A model generated the notes under the pieces. That model was not told the origin of the DNA and did not search any database. It saw nothing but the letters and a program-made list of their open reading frames with translations. 64,000 nucleotides of DNA from Nothopassalora personata (Eukaryota; Ascomycota; Dothideomycetes; Mycosphaerellales; Mycosphaerellaceae), in the NCBI GenBank assembly GCA_033816765.1, contig CM066296.1, forward strand, positions 1 through 64,000, given 5' to 3'. A program made the translations under genes and the position numbers. Every line of letters begins with the position of its first letter. The stretch's first letter is position 1. Shown in pieces: positions 22,223 through 32,166 of the stretch.

Positions 22223-23509
22223 GGTTGGTACTGGACACTTGCGCAACGGAACGACGTGTCGAGAACAATCGTCATTGAGGAATAAGCAGAGATCACAGCA
22301 CAGTTCTTGCCCGCTCTCGCACGTTGAGGTGCCAGTCCATTTCTAGCATGCTCAAGCTTTCGCTTTTCCATCATTGACAGCTGACCTGCTGCCGTCGTTC
22401 ACACCCGAGCCTTTCGGGCGAACTTTTTCGCGGTGCAGGCTAAACAAACAACGTCACAAGAGGCCCACTATGGCGTTGCCCAGTCCTTAGTAAGCTGACA
22501 GAGCAGGTATTCCTTGCGGCGGGCGCGTCTGGACCTCCGGTCTGAGCTTCTGACGTCAATCTCGAAGCTGCGAAAGCGCTTCTCTGCGCCGCGGAGATTG
22601 CTCTCCGGTGTGCTGATGTGCCGTGCCCGTCGTCCTAATGTACAGTATAACGTGGTGCACGTGGCGGAGCATGTTGAGCATTCGGATGCCGGATGGCACG
22701 CGCTCCTGAGCCCATGTGCAAGGGTGTGAATCTGTTTTTGCCCGGCGGCCGGGTTCACGACACAACTTGAAGATATGCATAACTCTGGACCCACTGACTT
22801 TGTCTCTACCACAGCTCGTGTGCCATATATTAGGACAGTAGGGCGCCACGGCCGCGCGCTATCCTCTACATTTCCTTACTCCAGTGCTCCGTTGGGAGAG
22901 AGCTTCGACCATCTATGACACGCTTCCGGATTGCCGGGTGTCCCAGCATGTCCCTGTCACGTTGCTTTCAGGAGTGGTGTGGTGCCTTGGCCTTCTCCTG
23001 CGTAGCCACCGAGCCGAATAGAGCACCGCATGCATCGCATCGCGCATTTTCGAATTCAGGATCAGTTTAAACGATGTCGATGACCGTGAGTCTGAAGACT
23101 CGGAGCCTTTCTCGTAGGCCAACAAATTGGCGACTTTGCTTCTTACAAGCTACGGAGATCACTGATGTTGGATGAACATGACGAGCATCGGGATTCCTGG
23201 CCACTTCGGAAGTGTAAATGGAAGAGGCGCTTGCAAAGGAAGGTAGCGACGGGGACCTATATGCAGTCCTAAAGACACTGTTAATCGTGTAGGTACAATG
23301 AGAGCAAGGCGTTCGTGCGCTCGTACTCCACTCTCTGGTCTAACCGCTATATCTAACTCCTTGGAGGTAAAGCGTGGTAGAGGACAGCGAAGCGCATCGG
23401 GATGCCTGGAATATCAGTAGCGCAGAAGATCGATTTCTACATGAGTATATTCTGAGCGGCGCGTGTGCATCGCGCTATGCACTACGATCCCCGTTGCTCA
23501 ACCGCAGAA
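22223..23509. other. Intergenic region upstream of the ABC transporter
   Basis: About 1.3 kb with no supported gene; it should hold the transporter promoter and the 3' end of the neighbouring gene. Small overlapping frames at 22468-22849 are on both strands and not credible. Confidence 0.5.
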
Positions 23510-23808
23510 CTATACCTGAAAAGGATCCCATGTGTCTCTCGCGCCATCGACGTTGCCAAGTGCATTCATCCCTCCGTTGCCATCGAAGCCTGCGAAACCG
23601 CTCAAGCCGAACGAGTTGTTGTCTTCCTGGAGCTGGCCAACGCGAGCGCTTGATACCATTTCAGCATTCGCATGAGATCCTTGCTGAGGATGCTGTGGCA
23701 TCTTTCCAAGGCCAAGCGATGGGTGCCAATTCCTCCTGAGAGGGTCTGGCGCGCACCGCTTCATGCTCTGGTCCATTTCCGTTGACGCAGAAGGCTCTCC
23801 AGTACTCG

Positions 23809-25095
23809 TTATAGATGTGTCTCGAGCATGGTATCATCCCGGTGGACGGAGAACGCACCATAGTCGAGGCCTTGCTTCTCGAAGTCGGACCGAAAACACG
23901 CAGGGATACCCGCGTTGATGTCTTGGCCTGTCATTGGGTGCAACGGCATACCCGTCCGAGGAGCGCCAACGCCATATCGCCCAGGCGGAGATTGCGTCCT
24001 CGTCATGGCACCCTGTCCGTATGCCTGGGTGGGCAGACTGTTTGCGTATAGGCTAGGCTGGACATTTGGAGACCCAATTTGCTGGATTACGCCCAGATCG
24101 GTAACAGGAGCGGCGTATGGGTGATTCGGCATGGAGCCCGGAGGCTGGAGGATGTCCAATGTCGGAGCGGCAGGTCCACGATCTTGCAAGAAGCCGTTGC
24201 TCTGGGAATGCATCGCCTGAGGCTGTTGCGCAGCCTGCGGCATGTGCTTTGGGATATCTTTGTTGGATCGTGGCATCACCTGACGCTTCCCAAGACCCAG
24301 TGACAAAAGGTCCTCGAGGTCAGCCGCCGTGTCGCTGGGGTGTGCAAAACACATCTTCGTGATATGATATTGCATGCCGAACCCACGTTGACCAGGTGAA
24401 CCCCAGGTGTGACCCGGAAAGCCTTTGAGTGCGTCAACGAAGATGCACAAAACGTCTCCTCCGATGATATACACATCAGTAATGTACAGGGCCATGTTCA
24501 GTCCCTCCGGAAAGCTCTGGTATAGTACTCGTTGCGGAGGCTTCTGATCCTTGAGGCGCAAATGGAAGATATCGCGTCCTGTAACTTCTCTGACGTGCCG
24601 TCCCTGCCAGTTGCCTGGATAGTGACCTAAAATATGTAGCGCCACACCATCTTCTGGAGACCCGCCGTCAGCAGGAGACGTGAGATTTGCACGGGAAAAG
24701 TCGAGGTAAGTAGGACTGCGACTACGAATCTTCTTCGGGTATCTTTGATGAGGGTAAGCTGAGCGACCTGGGCGACAGTCAGAGCATGTCCGAAAGCGCA
24801 AGCAGCATAGAACTTTGCCTCACGTACCTCGCTTAGCGCGCTGTCGGTCCGCTTCGGTAGTCAATGCGAATGGAGCCGGAGCTCCAATCGCATCGTCAGC
24901 ATGAGCAGCAGTAGAGAGCTGCGATGCTTGAGTAGGCGCGGCCTGCTCAGCCTTCTGACCAGCTTCTGCTTCTTGCTGGTAGGTCGTTCCGTCGCCGTTG
25001 TACGTTTCTAACGAGTTCCAGAAATCGCCAAAATTCTCTGAGCCCTGCTCCAGATCCGATCCGGCCACAGCCTGATTGCCCCGGACAGCTGCCAT
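23809..25095 (-). CDS. Unrecognised protein, conserved-looking core with Gln/Pro-rich tail (408 aa or longer)
   Basis: Function unknown. Model: complement(join(23809..24767, 24828..25095)); the 60-bp intron has donor GTACGT and acceptor CAG, and the combined length is in frame. The N-terminus (MAAVRGNQ) is acidic and Gln/Ala-rich. Residues about 100-240 form a compact globular stretch (EDGVALHILGHYPGNWQG, DIFHLRLKDQKPPQRVLY, GGDVLCIFVDALKGF). Residues about 250-400 are Gln/Pro/Met-rich and disordered. The C-terminus is unsure: a downstream minus-strand frame to 23510 ends in a protein-like Gly/Asn/Phe-rich tail (GFAGFDGNGG, WDPFQV) and could be joined by an intron with donor GTGCGT near 23850. 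The layout would suit a nuclear regulator, but that is speculation. Confidence 0.6.
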
Positions 25096-25992
25096 ACCAA
25101 CGTGACTATTCACAAGAAGCAACAAGTAACAAGCAACAAGATAATTTTCTGGAGTGATGCAGTGTCAAGGAAGAATTCTGAAAAAAGGGAGAAATATAAT
25201 AGCACACGAGAGCAGGGCAGAAAATTCGATTCTGAGGACACGATTTGCTCTTGTGAAACTGAGCCTCCAATGCGCAGCCTTGCCTCCAGACCACTGAAAC
25301 CGCCGACATATGAGCTCTGCTGCATTTAGGAGCTATTGAGGAGAACTTCTCATGTACTGGTGACGAGCCGAGAGTGCAATACGCCAGAGAAGGATGCAAG
25401 GGTGTCTTCATGTCACGAGACAGACGAAGCTACTCAAGAGCGATTTGCTCAGTCAGTACGGCGACAAGACTCCGTGACCCGTGACGGCCAGGTCAAGCTT
25501 GGTCGAGGTAATGAAGCTTGACATTGCTGGAGACTTTGGGACGAGGTGCATGATCGTCTCTGCTGTGAGCACAATGACGACCGGTGGAGGTAAATTTGTA
25601 TGGTGTGCTTACTTTATGGAAATGAGAACGAGTGGAAGCTCTACCACACCAGTGTGTGGTTGCAAGTGGTTTGCAAATGTTCTCGACAGCGGTGACTGCA
25701 GGCAATTGTCACCCTCTCCTATGCGGGCCCCTTAGTTCTCTGCCAGGATGTCCAAAGCTCGGCGTCCAGATGGCTCCGCAACGACATCATCGCGAGGCTG
25801 TCATGGCTTGTTCATTTATGATTGCATGCGATCAGGGAGACATGGGAAGAGCTGATATATGCAGTTTCTTGTGGTGCAATGTGATGTTGGACTGGCTGAA
25901 GTTCAGTGTCCGTGCGAGGTGGGGCTGAAAGGTATGCTTGCTTCCTGCTCCTTCTCTCCTTGCACACAACACCAACCCGGATATCCTCGCCA
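25096..25992. other. Intergenic region, 3' of the ATP-grasp gene
   Basis: About 0.9 kb holding the promoter of the minus-strand unknown gene and the 3' region of the ATP-grasp gene. No credible coding sequence, RNA gene or repeat was seen. Confidence 0.5.
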
Positions 25993-27468
25993 TCAGCACT
26001 CGAACATCTTCAGCGTGCTGACATTTATACGGCTCCACCTTTTCCCCGTCATGATGCAGCTGAGAAACTGCATCGGCCAATACACGTGGTACAGGTAGAA
26101 CCACGGCAATGGATCTCGTACATCGAATGTTCCATCACGCCACGCGAGGAGATGCGATGCAAACTCCTGCACAGCCTCGAGAAAGTCTCGCGGCGATGAC
26201 TGGAGCAGCAGGAGACGCGCCAGAGGTAGTATGAGACGAGTGACAAGATCGTGTCCAACCCAAAAGTATCTGTCCCGATGCGCCGGAGTCACGACTTTCG
26301 ATGCCTTCGATCCATGGGAGCTATCATCAAGCAGGCTCAGGTAGCCATCGACCACGCCCGGAGTACTGTTGAACAACGCGACGGCGGTATGTGCCCGAGG
26401 GTTGCACTCGATGGGATACAGAACGATTTGCGAGGGGTCGGTCGGCGAAGGTTCTTCCACCAGAAAATCGAACGAACAGTGTCCGGTGAATCCAGGTCCA
26501 CCCTTTTCGGCATACTCCTCGGTGAACTTCAGCATGACTCGACTCAATGCTGATTCTGGTGCTAAAGCTTCGTAATGCATCAGCAGCTCTGCGGACGGGC
26601 AGGCAACGAAGACCTTCACCTTGCCCTTGATGATCACGGCATGTGTGCAATACTCGCTGCCTTGCACAAACTGCTGCAGGATCCAGGGTGATTTCTCGGA
26701 GATCCTCAGCCGGTCAAGGTGCCGGGATGTTTCTTCCTTCGTCTTCAGCGGAAAGAGCGTCATGTCTCCTCTCGCCGAGTCGTCCATACCGATGGGCTTC
26801 ATGATGAACTTCCGTCCCGGGGTGGCTTGTTCGAAGGCTTTGTCGACAGCCGACCTGCTGGTGATGGTGTGCGTCTCCGGTACCGTCAACCCCAGCTCGC
26901 TGGTATGGTCGATGAACGTGTGCTTCTCGTGCAGCGTCCGGGTCATGGCCACATCGAACTGTACTGCTCGGCAGTCGGTACGGTTCTCAATGACCTCTTT
27001 GGCTTCTCCATCTTCGACGGCGGACGCGACTCCGGAGCAGCTGACCCAAAGGTCGACCTTCTCTCTCAGTATCACATCAAGCAACCCTTGAATGTATGGC
27101 ACAGATCCGCTGTTAGCATTTGGTTTCTGCAGACGATAGAACGCAGCGAGCGAGTTGGACACTCGCCCAGGCACAAGTGCTCCATTTGGCTCGAAGTCAG
27201 CTCCGATAACTTTATGTCCAGCTCTGCTGAAAGCTCTAGCAAGAACAAGACCCTTGGTCATTCCAATGCCGGTGACAAGAACCGTTCTTTGGCCACCGGC
27301 ATTGTGCGATGCCCTGAGTTCACGCCTGCTACTCCGAAAAGGACGAACCAAGTAGCTCAGAACCAGGACAGCAATGTCGAGCGGTAGAAAGAAGAAGCTT
27401 AGGGCAATGAGCGAGGCATTCTGGCAAGTGTGTGCCAGAGCAGAAGAGTTGCCATTGAGCGGCATCAT
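25993..27468 (-). CDS. ATP-grasp ligase, MysC-like, with N-terminal membrane anchor (491 aa)
   Basis: Predicted ATP-dependent ligase. By family and context it would join an amino acid to 4-deoxygadusol, the MysC step that yields mycosporine-glycine in cyanobacteria. Residues about 19-43 are strongly hydrophobic (ALSFFFLPLDIAVLVLSYLV), so it is probably tethered to a membrane, with the catalytic part cytosolic. Residues about 62-110 form a Rossmann-like pre-ATP-grasp fold (VLVTGIGMTKGLVLARAFSRAG). ATP-binding segments include KFIMKPIGMDDSARGD (about 230-245) and the metal-binding region FDFLVEE through YPIECNPRAHT (about 345-375), with the E-x-N motif. No intron is needed. It neighbours the methyltransferase and cyclase. 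The amino acid substrate cannot be read from sequence. Confidence 0.85.
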   Translation of the reverse strand: MMPLNGNSSALAHTCQNASLIALSFFFLPLDIAVLVLSYLVRPFRSSRRELRASHNAGGQRTVLVTGIGMTKGLVLARAFSRAGHKVIGADFEPNGALVPGRVSNSLAAFYRLQKPNANSGSVPYIQGLLDVILREKVDLWVSCSGVASAVEDGEAKEVIENRTDCRAVQFDVAMTRTLHEKHTFIDHTSELGLTVPETHTITSRSAVDKAFEQATPGRKFIMKPIGMDDSARGDMTLFPLKTKEETSRHLDRLRISEKSPWILQQFVQGSEYCTHAVIIKGKVKVFVACPSAELLMHYEALAPESALSRVMLKFTEEYAEKGGPGFTGHCSFDFLVEEPSPTDPSQIVLYPIECNPRAHTAVALFNSTPGVVDGYLSLLDDSSHGSKASKVVTPAHRDRYFWVGHDLVTRLILPLARLLLLQSSPRDFLEAVQEFASHLLAWRDGTFDVRDPLPWFYLYHVYWPMQFLSCIMTGKRWSRINVSTLKMFEC

Positions 27469-27959
27469 GGATAGCGATGAGTGCTACAGGTGTACAGCAA
27501 GATCCTCGAGGCACGCCAACACTACACAGGCGGTACAATGTGGCTCACGGGAGCTACAGTGTCTTGCCCACCCGATCGCGAGTTCAAAATGTGGTCATTT
27601 AGAGTTCCCACGGATTCCTTGCTGGAACCACTTTCTTGCGGCCACCGGAACCACGAGATGCATACGCTAAACGCACGTGAAAGGCGCGTAATCTGCAAGC
27701 TACTCATCAATGACGGCGTCACTGCATAATCGCGTCCTCTTCTACTCCTCGCGATGCGGGGGCGCCAGAATCTGACACCCGGGCGTTTCCAGATAATCAA
27801 CTACCTCAACGAAACGGCACTGGCATCGGAGACTACGGTAACAGACTCGGTTACAAGACTATCGGCACACAGGGCACTTTTCCCCAATCTGAGTCCGCCG
27901 CTCCAAATATGAACGTGAATTGAGACAAGTATGTTGTGAAGTCGTCCTGCAATGAAATC
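27469..27959. other. Spacer between ATP-grasp and O-methyltransferase genes
   Basis: 491 bp between two minus-strand genes; it should contain the ATP-grasp promoter and the methyltransferase 3' end. A tandem, not shared-promoter, arrangement. No other feature seen. Confidence 0.5.
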
Positions 27960-28803
27960 TCACGTAGCCGTGCCTGTACACCTTGAGATACCGACGGCAT
28001 CCTTTTCGCCGCTGGGTTCGAAGCTGTGTACCAGCTTGCTATCATAAACGAGATTCGGATTACCAACCTCTGCTTCGCTCTTCGCCACCTTGCTGTGCTC
28101 TCTCTTCTTCTCCACCGAGTCGGTCATATACTGCCAGTACTCAGGATGCCCTGGGTAGATGCAATTGTCGGCTGCAACCACCGAGCCCTCAGAGATCATA
28201 CCGAGTCTTTCGGCAAGTTTGATATCCCTCTCGAATTGTGTATGGTCGATGAAGAGCAAATCGATCTTGTTCAAATTCTCCTGGCGATGCATGCGTTCGA
28301 GCGATGCACCACTGTCTCCGACAACAACCTTCACGGTGTCGCTGAGGCCTGCGAGTTCAACGAGCGAGCCTATGACTGCTCCGAATTCCGGATTATGCTC
28401 GAGAGTGTAGTATCGCTGACCGCCGGCGGATCGAAAAGCTGCGCCAAACAAGATTGAGGAGTATCCAACATATCCGCCAAGCTCGACGAGCGTCTTCGGT
28501 TTGACCTCAGAGATCAAGTCACTGACGATTCTCCCTTTGTCGGAGCCAACATTCATCAGGTACTTCTTCGTCCGGGCGTATTCATCGATGGCGGCAACCA
28601 CTTTAGCAGGCGAGTTGCGGATCTCGTCAATGTTCGACTTGTTGTATACGAAGTGAAGAAGCTCGATTTCCCGGCCATCGTTGAACTAGCTGCGTCAACA
28701 TGCTGCTTCCTCACCGGCCGGAGGATCGTACATAAGTTCCATCGCCTTTCTTTTGATATCCCTTGGACGCGTCGAAAGATGGCGCTGAAGAGGACAGGGA
28801 CAT
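27960..28803 (-). CDS. SAM-dependent O-methyltransferase, MysB-like (265 aa, 2 exons)
   Basis: Predicted class I, COMT-type O-methyltransferase; in the mycosporine pathway it would methylate 2-demethyl-4-deoxygadusol to 4-deoxygadusol. Model: complement(join(27960..28685, 28732..28803)). The 46-bp intron (donor GTACGA, acceptor CTAG) is the only join that keeps both the N-terminal start MSLSSSAPSFDASKG and the DGREIELLHFVYNK segment in frame; the donor is weak, so the junction is moderately sure. SAM motif I is LVELGGYVGYSS at about 87-98. Likely metal/substrate Asp residues are in LLFIDH and AADNCIYPG. The start is separated by 1317 bp from the divergent cyclase gene, suggesting shared control. 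Confidence 0.85.
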
Positions 28804-30120
28804 GGTGTGTGACTTGGTACGGCGTATGCTCACGCAACGAAATGTTCTAGCAGTTGACACGGCTCGGAAGCAAGCACAAGACGCCCACGCGAGGTGAGGC
28901 ATGCTGGAGCTGTTTACCGACGCAAACAGAGCGCCCGGCGATGCTTGAAAATGTGAAGTGAGGGGCAGATACACTATTGCTCGAAGCGTACGATCAACAA
29001 CATCATCAGCCTGGGTGGTGGCCCTTCTGCACCAATCGCTGTTTTGCGTCTCTCTGCAGCAAGTGCTGTATACCTTGGCGGTGCACATTACGAACCAGGA
29101 AGCAAGATGTCGTCAATGTTGGTACGGCGTGCGGGATTTAGCTTGTCTTGCTTGTCGCCATTGATGGGCGATCGATCAGGCGGCTCTGTGGAGTCAGCTC
29201 CGGGGAGTTCTCGTGGCGGGGAAAGCCGCTAGAGGATGGACATGATGCGTATATGATGCGAACCAATGAGCTTTCATGCAGCATGCAACGACGATTGTCC
29301 AACAAATCACCAGACATTACACCCCCACACACACATACACACACATTCACACACACACACACACACACACTTGGATTCACCGCTGTCAACAAGCTCTTGG
29401 CACAATGCACACCGAGCACCGAGCACATTCCTAGTCTCCACCAGGAAAGAAAGACCTCGCCTCGACGTCCCAGCCGCAAGGCGTTCGCTTCGGGATCTAG
29501 CCAAACTCAATCTCCCTGGAGATACACTAGCATCTTGCAGACGGGAGCCATCCTCGATATACTATGGGCCATCTCTGCCAATCCGCGACAACGTGGGCCT
29601 GGCATGTCAGGAACTAGTCCGGCTCGATTGGCTGCAGCTGGCACATCTACTCAACGGTTCTGCTCTGCCGCGCACTTACTGTGCCTTGCACTACATCACG
29701 ACTACGCTCCGCCTTGAACTGCCTCCACATGCTAAGGCCATTTGCGGACGGTGTGTTGCCATTGACTGGTGCTCTCTCTCTCTCTCCGAGACCCTGGTAT
29801 GCTCCAGGCACTACCAACTGCAGCACTGAAGCTTCGGCACAGACGACGCCAAAGACGTGGTCCAGCTCTCGGGGAAACAAAATTTATCTGTGACAGTGCT
29901 GCAAACTAGCTTGCCGGTCAACAGAGACTGTCCCAGCTTCGCTATGCTCTTGAAGATCCACTCCGAGGTCGCTAGCATCGTATCGTAATGCTTGCGTTAT
30001 CCAGAGCACTGGGAAGTACAAGAAAGTATCATTCCCTTTGATGTGAGCACCGTCCTTCCTCATCCGACTTGCACCCCTTCGTCCTCTCACGATTCCACCT
30101 TATCGTTCTCGCTATTCATC
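28804..30120. promoter_or_regulatory. Divergent promoter region between methyltransferase and cyclase genes
   Basis: The two genes start head to head across 1317 bp with no supported coding sequence between them. It contains a CA microsatellite (29320-29370) and a CT run near 29775. The 60 bases before the cyclase ATG are pyrimidine-rich, a common fungal leader. Co-regulation of the two genes is inferred from the geometry; no specific factor site was identified. Confidence 0.5.
29320..29370. repeat. CA/GT microsatellite in the divergent promoter
   Basis: An imperfect CA dinucleotide tract of about 50 bp, its longest pure run being about ten CA units, interrupted by CATA and CATT. It sits mid-way between two divergent biosynthetic genes and could vary in length between isolates. 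Confidence 0.9.
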
Positions 30121-31755
30121 ATGTCGGACATGAAAGCAACCGTGGCCGAGACGGCCCAAGGCTTCCACGTGGAGGGCTACGAGAAGATCGAGTACGACTT
30201 CACCTTCATCGACTCGGTCTTCGACGTCAACAAGGCCAACCTCGCAGACTGCTACAAGCGATGGGGAAGATGTTTGGCCGTCATGGACATGAACATCTTC
30301 AACGTTTACGGCGAGCAGATTCAGAGCTACTTTGACCACTACAACATTTCTCTGGATGTTCACAAGACCATGATCGGCGAGAAGGCCAAGAGCATCGACA
30401 CTTTCCTGAGCATTGTCGACTCCATGACCAAGTTTGGTATCTACAGGAAGGAGCCCGTTCTAGTCATTGGCGGTGGACTTGTTACTGATGTTGCTGGGTA
30501 AAACTTCACACGCCGTAGCCTCAAGGCACTCTGGCTCATGTCCCCTACCTGGCGTGTGGCGTCTAGGAAGCACTGTACTAACTCATCTCAGTTTTGCTTG
30601 CGCGGCTTACCGACGAAACACCAACTACATCCGTATCCCGACTACTGTCATTGGCCTGATCGATGCCTCTGTCTCGATCAAGGTGGCCGTCAACTACGGC
30701 AACTACAAGAACCGTCTGGGAGCCTACCACGCTCCGATTCACACCTTCCTCGATTTCACCTTTCTCCGAACCCTTCCTACAGCTCAGATCAGGAACGGTT
30801 TCGCAGAGCTGATCAAGATCTCCTCATGTGCACACCTGCCAACATTCGACCTCTTGGACAAGTACGCCGAGGAGATCGTTCGGACTGGCTTCGGCCGCAC
30901 AGACGACGCATCCGCAGAGGTCACCAAGGCCGCAGACACAATCAATCGAGCTGGTATCCACGAGATGTTGAAGCTTGAGACACCCAACCTCCACGAGATC
31001 GGTCTTGACCGTGTTATTGCATACGGCCATACCTGGTCTCCCCTGCACGAGCTGGTCCCAGACGTGCCACTCAGACACGGACACGCTATTTCCATTGACA
31101 TGGCATACTCAGCGACCCTTGCCAACATCCGCGGCAACCTCCCAGACGAGGACCACAAGAGACTGCTCAACCTCTTCTCCCGCGTTGGTCTGTCTATGGA
31201 CCACAAGGACTTTAATGAGGACATCCTCGACAAGGCCACCCAGGCAATCCTCAAGACGCGTGACGGCAAGCTCCGAGCTGCTATCCCAAGTCCACTGGGC
31301 AAGTGCGTCTTCTTGAACGACGTCACGAAAGAGGAGATGAATGCTGCTCTGCAAAAGCACAAGGAGGTCATGAAATCATACCCACGAAGCGGTGGGGGTC
31401 TCGAGGCTTTCGTGGACAGCAGTGACACTGGATACACACTGAACGGTGCTGGGGTTGAGTCGATTGGTGTCAGCAACGGCCTTAAGAGGCTAAATGTGCT
31501 GAATGACGATACACACGCCAATGGCAATGGAGTGCAGCCAAACGGTGTAAAGGCAGCAACCAAGCATGCATCAGGGTGAGCTTTTATCAGCTTTCTTGCT
31601 ACCGGACAGACGCTGATGAAATTCGCAGACCAGAGGGTGTCGATGGCACACAATCCAAGGAGCAGACCAACGGCATGAATGGTCACATTGTCAATGGGCA
31701 GACCAACGGCATGAATGGTCACATTGTCAATGGGCAGACCAACGGCGTGCACTAG
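30121..31755 (+). CDS. DDGS-type sugar phosphate cyclase, MysA-like (495 aa, 3 exons)
   Basis: Dehydroquinate synthase superfamily member; predicted to cyclise sedoheptulose 7-phosphate to 2-demethyl-4-deoxygadusol. Model: join(30121..30497, 30592..31575, 31629..31755). Intron 1 (94 bp) has branch TACTAAC and acceptor CAG; intron 2 (53 bp) has donor GTGAGC and acceptor CAG; total is in frame. The NAD-binding motif is LVIGGGLVTDVAGF at about 114-127. The segments TTVIGLIDASVSIKVAVN and NRLGAYHA distinguish the DDGS branch from true DHQ synthase and from EEVS. True fungal DHQ synthase is part of the pentafunctional AROM protein, so a stand-alone copy implies specialised metabolism. The C-terminal 60 or so residues are a Gly/Asn-rich tail with tandem repeats, absent from bacterial relatives. 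Confidence 0.92.
31663..31752 (+). repeat. 36-bp in-frame tandem repeat in the cyclase C-terminal exon
   Basis: Two perfect 36-bp units (31663-31698, 31699-31734) and a half unit encode QTNGMNGHIVNG, QTNGMNGHIVNG and QTNGVH at the extreme C-terminus. The identity of the units at DNA level indicates recent expansion. The tail lies outside the catalytic domain. Confidence 0.95.
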
Positions 31756-32166
31756 GCAGTGAAAAGCAAACATGTGGAGTTTGCCACGGAGCTACTGGGG
31801 ACAAGGTCTTGGTCTCTCCTATGTCGTAGATATGGATCTCCATTTTATACCAATCTGCTACAGTAGCAGCATTTTTCGCGACTCCATTATCGCCTGTCTC
31901 AAGTCAACTCCGTCTTTGCTTCTGAGCGAGCACTGCTCGCAACTCTCCCATCTTTCAAACATAATCCATGACATCATCACTTCCCAGCTCTCGTTCCAGA
32001 TGACGTCCGGGACACGTCTGCTCGTCTTGAGCTCGGCATCCGACTTTTCGCGTGCGTGTACGTGAACGATCCCGATAGCGGCAGGGCCCGTGAGAATGAT
32101 GCCAAGCGAGCTTCCTGCTGGAATTATGCATACCTCTCCTCACAATCAATTTCTTGGCCTCAAACA

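Noticed and set aside
28686..28715. Donor GTGAGG near 28714 for the methyltransferase intron
   Set aside because: A better-looking donor, but no acceptor gives an open frame into the DGREIELL segment; the weaker GTACGA donor does.
28711..29088. 125-codon minus-strand frame as a separate gene upstream of the methyltransferase
   Set aside because: Only its last part is real: it contains exon 1 of the methyltransferase; the remainder is promoter sequence.
30121..31755. Cyclase as a housekeeping dehydroquinate synthase
   Set aside because: Fungi make dehydroquinate with the pentafunctional AROM protein; this one is stand-alone and has the DDGS-type IDASVSIKVAVN and NRLGAYHA segments.
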